A DNA stretch of 7,391 bases, taken from an uncultured Collinsella sp. GTDB taxonomy: Bacteria; Actinomycetota; Coriobacteriia; Coriobacteriales; Coriobacteriaceae. The notes under the pieces were generated by a model. That model was not told where the DNA came from. It saw only the letters and a program-made list of their open reading frames with translations, and made no database searches. Made by a program: the position numbers and the translations under genes. The stretch spans positions 1-7,391 of the forward strand of contig CABRFZ010000048.1 of NCBI GenBank assembly GCA_902470365.1, read 5' to 3'. Of the stretch, positions 1 to 5,576 are shown one piece after another (the stretch's first letter is position 1; each line of letters starts with the position of its first letter).

Positions 1-10
1 CAACCGTTAT

Positions 11-20
11 GGGAGGATAC
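11..20 (+). promoter_or_regulatory. Ribosome-binding site that decides the asnS start
   Basis: GGGAGG at 11-16 is a strong Shine-Dalgarno match four bases before the GTG at 21. An in-frame ATG at 9 would place this site inside the coding sequence and would itself have no ribosome-binding site in view, so the GTG is preferred. The promoter of asnS lies left of the window. Confidence 0.75.
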
Positions 21-1424
21 GTGAACCGCACCAAAATCGCGCAGCTCTATGCCGATGCCGAGTCGCTCGGCGACCAGACCGTCACCGTCGCCGGCTGGGT
101 CAAGTCCGTCCGCGACATGAAGAACTTTGGCTTTGTTACGCTCAACGACGGCAGCTGCTTCCGCGACCTGCAGGTCGTCATGAACCGCGAGGCACTCGAC
201 AACTACGACGAGATCGCCCATCAAAACGTCTCGGCCGCACTCATTTGCACCGGCACCGTCAAGCTGACCCCCGATGCGCCCCAGCCTTTCGAGCTTTCTG
301 CCACCTCCATCGAGGTCGAGGGCACGAGCGCCCCGGATTACCCGCTGCAGAAGAAGCGCGCAACCGTCGAGTTCCTGCGCACCCAGCAGCACCTGCGCCC
401 GCGCACCAACCTGTTCCGCGCCGTGTTCCGCATCCGCTCTGTCGCGGCTGCCGCCATCCACCGCTTCTTCCAGGAGCAGGGCTTTGTCTACGTCAACACC
501 CCCATCATCACCACGAGTGACTGCGAGGGCGCCGGCGAGATGTTCCGCGTGACCACGCTCGACCCCAAAAATCCGCCCCTCACCGAGTCCGGCGAGGTCG
601 ACTGGAGCCAGGACTTCTTTGGCAAGCATGCAAGCCTCACCGTGTCCGGCCAGCTCAATGCCGAGAACTTTGCCATGGCCTTTGGCGACGTGTACACCTT
701 TGGCCCCACCTTCCGCGCCGAGAACTCCAACACCACGCGCCACGCCGCCGAGTTTTGGATGATCGAGCCCGAGATGGCCTTTGCCGATCTTAACGACTAC
801 ATGGATAACGCCGAGGCCATGCTCAAGTATGTCCTCAAGGACGTCATGGCAACCTGCCCCGACGAGCTCAATATGCTCAACAAGTTTGTGGACAAGGGTC
901 TGCTCGAGCGCCTGGACCATGTCGCCAACTCCGACTTCGCCCGCGTCACCTATACCGAGGCCGTCGAAATCCTGGAGCAGGCAGTCGCTGCTGGCCACCA
1001 GTTTGATTACCCCGTCAGCTGGGGCATCGACCTGCAGACCGAGCACGAGCGCTTCCTGACCGAAGAGCACTTTAAGCGACCGACTTTTGTGACCGACTAC
1101 CCGGCCGAGATCAAGGCGTTCTACATGCGCATGAACGAGGACGGCAAGACCGTCGCCGCCGCCGACTGCCTGGTGCCCGGTATCGGCGAGATTATCGGCG
1201 GCTCCCAGCGCGAGGAGCGCCTGGATCTGCTCGAGGCCCGCATCAAGGACCTGGGCATGAATCCCGAGCAGTACAAGTACTACCTTGACCTGCGCCGCTA
1301 CGGTTCCTGCAAGCACGCCGGCTACGGTCTGGGCTTCGAGCGCTTGGTGATGTACCTCACCGGCGTGGGCAACATCCGCGACGTCCTGCCGCACCCGCGC
1401 ACCGTGGGCAACGCCGACTTCTAA
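21..1424 (+). CDS. asnS: Asparaginyl-tRNA synthetase (AsnRS, class IIb)
   Basis: Charges tRNA-Asn with asparagine using ATP, in the cytoplasm. From the GTG start the protein has 467 residues, about the usual bacterial AsnRS length. The N-terminal OB-fold anticodon-binding domain (roughly residues 15-110) carries VTVAGWVKSVRD and the LNDGSCFRDLQVV stretch typical of this family. The class II catalytic core follows. SGQLNAENFA, then motif 2 FRAENSNTTRHAAEF (F231-R232-A233-E234 at its start), and motif 3 GLGFERL ending at R441, with the C-terminal HPRT segment, are all present. The SGQLN and RAENSNT strings are AsnRS-type rather than AspRS-type. The reading frame is intact and ends in TAA. A strong terminator follows, so it is probably transcribed separately from the downstream regulator. 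Identity is known from family conservation, and I see nothing unusual in the protein. Confidence 0.97.
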   Translation: MNRTKIAQLYADAESLGDQTVTVAGWVKSVRDMKNFGFVTLNDGSCFRDLQVVMNREALDNYDEIAHQNVSAALICTGTVKLTPDAPQPFELSATSIEVEGTSAPDYPLQKKRATVEFLRTQQHLRPRTNLFRAVFRIRSVAAAAIHRFFQEQGFVYVNTPIITTSDCEGAGEMFRVTTLDPKNPPLTESGEVDWSQDFFGKHASLTVSGQLNAENFAMAFGDVYTFGPTFRAENSNTTRHAAEFWMIEPEMAFADLNDYMDNAEAMLKYVLKDVMATCPDELNMLNKFVDKGLLERLDHVANSDFARVTYTEAVEILEQAVAAGHQFDYPVSWGIDLQTEHERFLTEEHFKRPTFVTDYPAEIKAFYMRMNEDGKTVAAADCLVPGIGEIIGGSQREERLDLLEARIKDLGMNPEQYKYYLDLRRYGSCKHAGYGLGFERLVMYLTGVGNIRDVLPHPRTVGNADF

Positions 1425-1470
1425 TCGTCGGACGCTAGCTCGCGTCGCCACACGCAAACGCTCATCGCAC

Positions 1471-1506
1471 AAGCGTCTCTCGACATCGGTCGAGAGACGC
1501 TTTTTT
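1471..1506 (+). terminator. Intrinsic terminator of asnS
   Basis: A perfect 14-bp stem (1471-1484 with 1489-1502, AAGCGTCTCTCGAC on the left arm) closes a 4-base loop ATCG. A run of six T follows at 1501-1506, partly within the stem. This is a classic rho-independent terminator 46 bases after the asnS stop. There is no matching A-run on the left side beyond two bases, so it acts mainly on + strand transcription. Confidence 0.95.
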
Positions 1507-1627
1507 CAACAGCATCCGTCAAGCTTTTGGCAAGTTTTTGGTCAGTTGAGCAGGGCTGTTGAAAACTCGACCCACCGTTTGCCGACGACTACCGACCGCC
1601 CAGAGTGCCCTGCGCCCCTGGGAAAGC

Positions 1628-1678
1628 CCCACGTCCTAGGCTCCATACCGTCGCCACCCAAAACGGAAAGGACGTGGG
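1628..1678 (+). promoter_or_regulatory. Inverted repeat overlapping the RBS of the WYL regulator
   Basis: CCCACGTCCT (1628-1637) is perfectly complementary to AGGACGTGGG (1669-1678), with 31 bases between the arms. The right arm covers part of the GGAAAGGA ribosome-binding site (1665-1672) and ends four bases before the ATG at 1683. In RNA this pairing would hide the ribosome-binding site. In DNA the half-sites are centred about 41 bp apart, close to four helical turns, which would suit a dimeric regulator, possibly the gene's own product. The repeat is seen directly and its function is inference. I could not find a convincing -35/-10 pair for this gene in 1507-1682, so whether the left arm is transcribed is unknown. 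Confidence 0.45.
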
Positions 1679-1682
1679 CACG

Positions 1683-2468
1683 ATGACCGAAGCCGCTGTT
1701 GAAACCTACGACACCACGACGAGGGGCGCCGCCTCGATGGCAGCCTATCGCGCCGTTCGCATCCTGCAACTATTAAGCGAAAACACCGGCGAGGACAAGG
1801 CCATGCTTTCCGATGAGTTGATCCGGCGCCTCGCCCATCCCGACGACCCCGCCCGCATGCCCATCTCGGCGGCGCGGCGCAGCATCTACACCGCCATCTC
1901 CGCGCTACGCCATGCCGGATATGAGATTGAATACAAGCGCGGCGTGGGGTATCGGCTCTTGACCCGTCCACTCACCGACGAGGAGATCATCCGGCTTCAC
2001 GGCATGGTCATGCGCAACCGCTCCACACCTATCGCTATCCGCAAGAGCATGGCGCAGCACTTAGTTGCCATGGCGAGCGCCGACGTTCGCGGCTACCTCG
2101 ATACACCCGAACCCGCTCCAAGCGCAGGCAGCAAGGCTACCAAGGCAACACGCACGCCCATCAAGCGCATCGACACGTGCGAGCTCGTCGAGCAGGCCAT
2201 CGACCACGGAACCACGGTGAGTTTTGATATTTCGAGCGTCACGACACGCGGCGAAACCGAAGCAGCACGGATGACACTCCGTCCCTTTGCCATCAGGCAG
2301 CGCGATGGCATCTCGTATCTGCTGGGAACGGTCTACGACGCCCGAGGCACCGACGATACGCTGCGCACCGTCGAGATCGCCCGTATGAGAAACGTCAGCA
2401 CGCGCCTGCTCGACGGCAAGAAGCTCTTCGCCGCCCTGGACGAGGACGACGCCTCCTCCGCCGCATAA
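1683..2468 (+). CDS. HTH/WYL-domain transcriptional regulator
   Basis: Probable cytoplasmic DNA-binding regulator of 261 residues. Residues about 20-95 form a winged-helix-like HTH region: YRAVRILQLLSE, a helix rich in DELIRRL, then SAARRSIYTAISALRHAGYEIEYKRGVGYRL, the last part matching the recognition helix and wing of HTH_11-type proteins. LTDEEIIRLHGMVM (97-110) begins the linker helices. Residues 140-162 are a Pro/Ala/Lys-rich flexible linker. Residues about 177-245 resemble a WYL domain: LRPFAIRQRDGISYLLG followed by LRTVEIARMRNV. The signature is SYL (211-213) instead of WYL, so ligand binding may differ. WYL domains bind nucleic acid or small ligands in known regulators. The ATG at 1683 is chosen because GGAAAGGA lies 10 bases upstream; GTG at 1674 is in frame but only one base from that site. 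The target genes are unknown; the adjacent importer is a candidate by position only. No terminator hairpin follows it. Confidence 0.8.
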   Translation: MTEAAVETYDTTTRGAASMAAYRAVRILQLLSENTGEDKAMLSDELIRRLAHPDDPARMPISAARRSIYTAISALRHAGYEIEYKRGVGYRLLTRPLTDEEIIRLHGMVMRNRSTPIAIRKSMAQHLVAMASADVRGYLDTPEPAPSAGSKATKATRTPIKRIDTCELVEQAIDHGTTVSFDISSVTTRGETEAARMTLRPFAIRQRDGISYLLGTVYDARGTDDTLRTVEIARMRNVSTRLLDGKKLFAALDEDDASSAA

Positions 2469-2477
2469 GACCCTCCG

Positions 2478-2510
2478 CCGCCCATTCGACTACCCGTACC
2501 GCCCATCCGA
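2478..2510 (+). repeat. Direct repeat upstream of the importer promoter
   Basis: CCGCCCATTCGA (2478-2489) recurs as CCGCCCATCCGA (2499-2510), 11 of 12 bases identical, with a 21-bp period or two helical turns. A second short direct repeat, CCTCCGCCGC at 2455-2464 and 2472-2481, runs across the end of the regulator gene into this stretch. The position 28 bases before the candidate -35 would suit an activator or repressor site. It could equally be drift in a C-rich spacer. Confidence 0.35.
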
Positions 2511-2537
2511 TTCTGTATTAAAAAACCCGCCAGGCTG

Positions 2538-2568
2538 TTGTAAAAATGGACATCAGCGCTACTATAGT
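2538..2568 (+). promoter_or_regulatory. Candidate promoter of the ABC importer
   Basis: TATAGT at 2563-2568 is a good -10 match (five of six). The best upstream element is TTGTAA at 2538-2543, with a 19-base spacer that is longer than ideal. Transcription would start near 2574-2577, giving a leader of roughly 52-55 bases before the ATG at 2629. The A/T-rich character of 2511-2570 within GC-rich DNA supports a promoter here, but the exact -35 is uncertain. Confidence 0.5.
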
Positions 2569-2570
2569 TC

Positions 2571-2619
2571 CACTTGCACTTTGTCCCAGTGCAGTGTTTC
2601 CAGCCATTTTTATACTGGG
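2571..2619 (+). promoter_or_regulatory. Operator-like dyad or two-state leader before the importer
   Basis: TGCACT (2575-2580) pairs with AGTGCA (2588-2593), extended by CAC/GTG (2571-2573 with 2594-2596) across a single bulged T. This dyad sits just downstream of the -10, where a repressor operator would lie. In RNA a second pairing competes with it: CCCAGT (2585-2590) with ACTGGG (2614-2619). That second pairing covers the GGGGG ribosome-binding site at 2617-2621. The two cannot form together because both use 2588-2590. The complementarity is seen directly; use as operator or switch is inference. Confidence 0.4.
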
Positions 2620-2628
2620 GGTAATGAT

Positions 2629-3609
2629 ATGAAGGACATCACCATCAGCCGCAGGAGCCTTCTGGTCTCCGCCGGCCTGCTCGCGCTCACCCCGCTCGCC
2701 GGATGCGGCGGCAACTCTGGTTCCGGCTCCGCTGCCGCCGGTTCCGACTACACCATCGGCGTTCTGCAGCTCACCGAGCACTCCGCGCTCGATGCCGCCA
2801 ACGACGGCTTCGTCAAGGCCATCAAGAAGAGCGGCCTTAAGGTCAAGATCGACCAGAAGAACGCCCAGAACGACCAGTCCACGTGTAAGTCCATTGCCGA
2901 CAAGTTTGTGGGCGACAACGTCAACCTGATTTATGCCATCGCCACGCCCGCCGCGCAGGCTGCCGCCGGCGCCACGGCCGATATCCCCATCGTGGGCTGC
3001 GCCATCACCGACTACGCCGCCTCCGGCCTGGTCCAGGACAACGACAAGCCCGGCACCAACGTCACGGGCGCTTCCGACCTCACCCCGGTCGCCGAGCAGC
3101 TCGAGATGATGCAGAAGATCCTGCCCGACGTTAAAAAGGTCGGCCTGCTCTACTGCACCGCCGAGTCCAACTCCGACGTCCAGATCAAGGCCGCCAAGAA
3201 GGAGCTCGACAAGCTGGGCCTCGAGTACACTGACTTCACCGTCTCGAGCTCCAACGAGATTCAGTCCGTCGTCGAGTCTGCCGTGGACAAGGTCGACGCG
3301 CTGTACTCCCCCACCGACAACACCATCGCCGCGGGTGCCTCGCAGGTCGGCCAGATCTGCAAGGAAAACAAGCTTCCCTTCGTGACTGGCGAGGAGGGTA
3401 TGTGCATGGCCGGCGGCCTGTTCACCCTCTCCATCAACTATGAGGACCTGGGCTACGCCGCGGGCGAGATGGCCGTTAAGATCCTGAAGGGCGAGGCCAA
3501 GCCCGAGGATATGCCGATCAAGCACCTCTCGAGCAAGGACCTGGTCGTCGTCAAGAACGACGAAATGGCCGAGGCCCTGGGCATCGACCTTTCCGCCCTG
3601 GACGCGTAA
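2629..3609 (+). CDS. ABC transporter substrate-binding lipoprotein, ABC_sub_bind (TrpX-like) family
   Basis: Extracytoplasmic ligand-capture lipoprotein of an ABC importer, 326 residues. The N-terminus has a twin arginine in SRRSLL (R8-R9), a hydrophobic stretch and a lipobox LAGC with the lipidated cysteine at residue 26, so export by Tat with lipid anchoring is likely. A Gly/Ser/Ala-rich tether follows. The mature domain opens with YTIGVLQLTEHSALD (41-55), the hallmark start of the ABC_sub_bind family. Further family-type segments are ATPAAQAAAGATADIPIVGCAITD, SPTDNTIAAG and the late GEEGMCMAGG. The characterised streptococcal relative TrpX binds tryptophan, but other ligands are possible in this family. 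The ATG at 2629 has GGGGGT seven bases upstream and begins the signal peptide; a longer in-frame start at 2581 (TTG) lacks a ribosome-binding site and would bury the signal. Permease and ATPase genes follow. The protein contains no tryptophan. Confidence 0.9.
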   Translation: MKDITISRRSLLVSAGLLALTPLAGCGGNSGSGSAAAGSDYTIGVLQLTEHSALDAANDGFVKAIKKSGLKVKIDQKNAQNDQSTCKSIADKFVGDNVNLIYAIATPAAQAAAGATADIPIVGCAITDYAASGLVQDNDKPGTNVTGASDLTPVAEQLEMMQKILPDVKKVGLLYCTAESNSDVQIKAAKKELDKLGLEYTDFTVSSSNEIQSVVESAVDKVDALYSPTDNTIAAGASQVGQICKENKLPFVTGEEGMCMAGGLFTLSINYEDLGYAAGEMAVKILKGEAKPEDMPIKHLSSKDLVVVKNDEMAEALGIDLSALDA

Positions 3610-3676
3610 TGCCATACGCGGCATGCGTCTAGAGCCCGTGCTCGCGCTTTAGCCGCGTTATTCAATATCTGAGCCA

Positions 3677-3717
3677 CAGGGGCGGGCGCTGTAGACCGGC
3701 GTCCGCCCTGCTTGTTT
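3677..3717 (+). terminator. Terminator-like hairpin between binding-protein and permease genes
   Basis: Left arm 3677-3689 pairs with right arm 3699-3710 over 12 bp, with one bulged G and one G-T wobble, around the nine-base loop 3690-3698. It is followed by CTTGTTT, a weak T tract. The stem is GC-rich and stable, but the poor T run suggests partial termination. This would leave the binding protein in excess over permease and ATPase. An mRNA 3'-end stabiliser is an alternative role. Confidence 0.65.
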
Positions 3718-3766
3718 CAGGTAAAACAAAACGTCTGTCCGTAACTCTTCTATGCATTGTTACCGC

Positions 3767-3775
3767 TATTATGGT
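3767..3775 (+). promoter_or_regulatory. Possible -10 element before the permease gene
   Basis: CGCTATTATGGT (3764-3775) matches 10 of 12 bases of CGCTACTATAGT (2557-2568), which holds the -10 of the importer's main promoter. It could give the permease and ATPase genes their own start below the internal hairpin. No convincing -35 is visible 16-19 bases upstream, so this is a weak call. Confidence 0.25.
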
Positions 3776-3812
3776 GAATCACGTGTCCACCCTATCCTAG
3801 GAGGTATGAAGC

Positions 3813-4736
3813 ATGCTCATTGCATTGCAGGGCGCCGTTTCGCAGGGCGTCCTCTGGGGCATTATGGTGCTTGGCGTGTTTATCACGTTCCGCCTGCTCG
3901 ACATTCCCGATATGACCTGCGACGGCAGCTTTGCCCTCGGCGGCTGCGTCTGCGCTGTGCTCATCGTCAATAACAACGTCGACCCGCTGTTCGCCGTGCT
4001 GGCCGGTATGTGCGCCGGCGCCATCGCGGGCGCCGTCACGGGCATTTTGACCACCGTCTTTGAGATTCCTGCGATCCTCGCCGGAATCCTCACCCAGATC
4101 AGCCTGTGGTCCATCAACCTGCGCATCATGGGCAAGTCCAATACGCCCATTCTTGCCAAAGGCACCGTGTTCTCGGCCGTCAGCAATATGACCGGTCTGC
4201 CGCAGTCCACCGTTGCCATCATCTTGGGCATCCTGCTCGCCGTGGCTATCGTTGCCATCCTGTATTGGTTCTTTGGCACCGAGATCGGCTCGGCGCTGCG
4301 AGCCACCGGCAACAACGAGTACATGATCCGCGCTCTGGGCGTCAACACCAACTCCACCAAGATGATCGCCCTCGTGCTCTCCAACGCCCTCATCGGCCTT
4401 TCGGGCGCGCTCATCTGCCAGAGCCAAAAGTATGCCGACATTGGTATGGGCACCGGTGCCATCGTTATCGGTCTTGCCGCCATTGTTATCGGCGAGGTGC
4501 TCGGCCGTCTGCTGCCCGGCGGCCTCACGCAGTTTAGCGTCCGTCTTGCCTCCGCCGTCTTTGGCTCCGTGGTGTACTTCCTTATCCGCGCCATCGTGCT
4601 GCAGTTGGGCATGGACGCCAACGACATGAAGCTGCTCTCCGCCGTGATTGTCGCTGTGGCCCTGTGCGTGCCCGTGGTTTGGGAACGCTATAAGCTCCGC
4701 AGCTCCTACACGAAGGGGGATGAGGCAGATGCTTAA
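3813..4736 (+). CDS. ABC transporter permease, TrpY-like / COG4120 type
   Basis: Integral membrane channel subunit, 307 residues, of the importer whose binding protein is encoded upstream. It has about eight to nine hydrophobic segments. The first (about 9-29) is followed by the family-type loop LLDIPDMTCDGSFALGG (28-44). Others cover about 46-52, 59-83, 85-103, 133-154, 186-205, 213-232, 238-262 and 270-285. A cytoplasmic loop GSALRATGNNEYMIRALGVN (159-178) is the coupling region that docks on the ATPase in this BPD_transp_2-type family. The start ATG at 3813 has AGGAGGT at 3799-3805, seven bases upstream. An ATG at 3806 abuts the same site in another frame and leads nowhere. The 3' end overlaps the ATPase gene by eight bases, which suggests translational coupling. 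The family is clear; the transported ligand is inferred only from TrpXYZ relatives. Confidence 0.92.
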   Translation: MLIALQGAVSQGVLWGIMVLGVFITFRLLDIPDMTCDGSFALGGCVCAVLIVNNNVDPLFAVLAGMCAGAIAGAVTGILTTVFEIPAILAGILTQISLWSINLRIMGKSNTPILAKGTVFSAVSNMTGLPQSTVAIILGILLAVAIVAILYWFFGTEIGSALRATGNNEYMIRALGVNTNSTKMIALVLSNALIGLSGALICQSQKYADIGMGTGAIVIGLAAIVIGEVLGRLLPGGLTQFSVRLASAVFGSVVYFLIRAIVLQLGMDANDMKLLSAVIVAVALCVPVVWERYKLRSSYTKGDEADA

Positions 4737-5523
4737 GCTCTCGCACGTCAAGAAGACCTTTAACAAGGGCACCGTCACCGAGAAGCGCGCGCTCACCGGC
4801 GTCGACCTCACCCTGAATGACGGCGACTTTGTAACCGTGATCGGCGGCAACGGCGCCGGCAAGTCCACGCTGCTCAACATGATCGCCGGCGTGTACCCGC
4901 TCGATTCGGGCGTTATTGAGCTCGACGGCACCGACATCTCGCGCCTGAGCGAGTCGCAGCGCGCCAAGTACCTGGGCCGCGTGTTTCAGGACCCCATGCG
5001 CGGTACCGCTGCCGACATGCAGATCGCCGAGAACCTGGCCCTCGCCAAGCGTCGCGGCCAGCGTCGCGGCCTTTCGTGGGGCGTCACCAAGGCCGAGAAA
5101 GATGAGTACGTCGAGCTGCTCAAGCGCCTGGACCTTGGTCTGGACACGCGTCTCAACGCCAAGGTCGGCCTGCTCTCGGGTGGCCAGCGCCAGGCACTCA
5201 CCCTGCTGATGGCCACGCTCACCAGGCCGCGCCTGCTGCTGCTCGACGAGCACACCGCGGCCCTCGACCCCAAGACGGCCTCTAAGGTGCTCAACCTGAC
5301 CGAGGAGATCGTCGACGAGAACCACCTGACCACGCTCATGGTCACGCATAACATGAACGACGCCATCCGTCTGGGCAACCGTCTGATCATGATGCACGAG
5401 GGCCATGTGATCTACGACGTGGCGGGCGATGAGAAGAAGTCGCTCACCGTAGCCGACCTGCTGCAGAAATTCGAGGAGGTCTCGGGTGGCGAGCTCGCCA
5501 ACGACCGCATGCTGCTAAGCTAA
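4729..5523 (+). CDS. ABC transporter ATP-binding protein, TrpZ-like / COG1101 type
   Basis: Cytoplasmic ATPase that powers the importer, 264 residues. All nucleotide-binding motifs are intact: Walker A GGNGAGKS (39-46), Q-loop glutamine 87 in VFQDP, ABC signature LSGGQ (149-153), Walker B LLLLDE (169-174) with catalytic E174, D-loop ALDP and switch histidine H207 in VTHNM. The segment KRRGQRRGLSWGVTKAEKDEY (107-127) is a basic insertion in the helical subdomain, as seen in this family. The ATG at 4729 is chosen because GGGGGA (4715-4720) lies eight bases upstream and the protein then begins with the typical MLKLSHVKKTF. An upstream in-frame ATG at 4648 would add 27 residues of out-of-frame permease sequence. 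The gene overlaps the permease stop by eight bases. The stop codon merges into a downstream hairpin. Confidence 0.95.
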   Translation: MLKLSHVKKTFNKGTVTEKRALTGVDLTLNDGDFVTVIGGNGAGKSTLLNMIAGVYPLDSGVIELDGTDISRLSESQRAKYLGRVFQDPMRGTAADMQIAENLALAKRRGQRRGLSWGVTKAEKDEYVELLKRLDLGLDTRLNAKVGLLSGGQRQALTLLMATLTRPRLLLLDEHTAALDPKTASKVLNLTEEIVDENHLTTLMVTHNMNDAIRLGNRLIMMHEGHVIYDVAGDEKKSLTVADLLQKFEEVSGGELANDRMLLS

Positions 5524-5561
5524 ACCTACCAAAAAGGGACAGGTTTATTTTGGCAGGTTTT
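5522..5561 (+). repeat. Palindromic hairpin at the ATPase stop codon
   Basis: AAACCTACCAAAA (5522-5534) pairs with TTTTGGCAGGTTT (5548-5560) with one mismatch in 13 bp, around a 13-base loop 5535-5547. The left arm starts inside the TAA stop at 5521-5523. A short T tract follows at 5558-5561, so it could act as a weak terminator. It also has the shape of a REP-type extragenic palindrome. AAGGGACAGG (5534-5543) in its loop recurs in the next hairpin. Confidence 0.55.
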
Positions 5562-5576
5562 ATCTGCGCAAACGTC

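Noticed and set aside
1431..1446. Small hairpin GACGC/GCGTC after the asnS stop
   Set aside because: Only five base pairs, no T run, and the strong terminator at 1471-1506 explains the region.
1605..1682. Longer start of the WYL regulator at ATG 1605 or GTG 1674
   Set aside because: The extra N-terminus has no ribosome-binding site and is Pro/Arg-rich spacer. GTG 1674 is one base from GGAAAGGA, too close to use it.
2511..2628. Classic tryptophan attenuator (Trp-codon leader peptide plus terminator)
   Set aside because: No frame in the leader has tandem Trp codons, and no hairpin there is followed by a T run fit for termination.
2518..3624. Antisense frame of 368 codons opposite the binding-protein gene
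   Set aside because: Shadow of GC-rich codons, rich in Gly, Val, Leu and Asp repeats, while the + strand carries a clear lipoprotein with lipobox.
3752..3973. 73-codon ORF starting before the permease, aromatic-rich at its start
   Set aside because: It reads into the permease gene in another frame and has no ribosome-binding site of its own. A leader peptide with tryptophan codons was looked for here and not found.
4648..4728. Longer start of the ATPase at ATG 4648
   Set aside because: It would add 27 residues of out-of-frame permease sequence; ATG 4729 has a good ribosome-binding site and gives the normal ABC N-terminus.
3792..4967. Antisense frames of 391 and 276 codons opposite the permease gene
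   Set aside because: Their translations are His/Asp/Gly-rich or Met/Ser/Ala-rich shadows of membrane-protein codons, with no family resemblance and no supporting ribosome-binding site.
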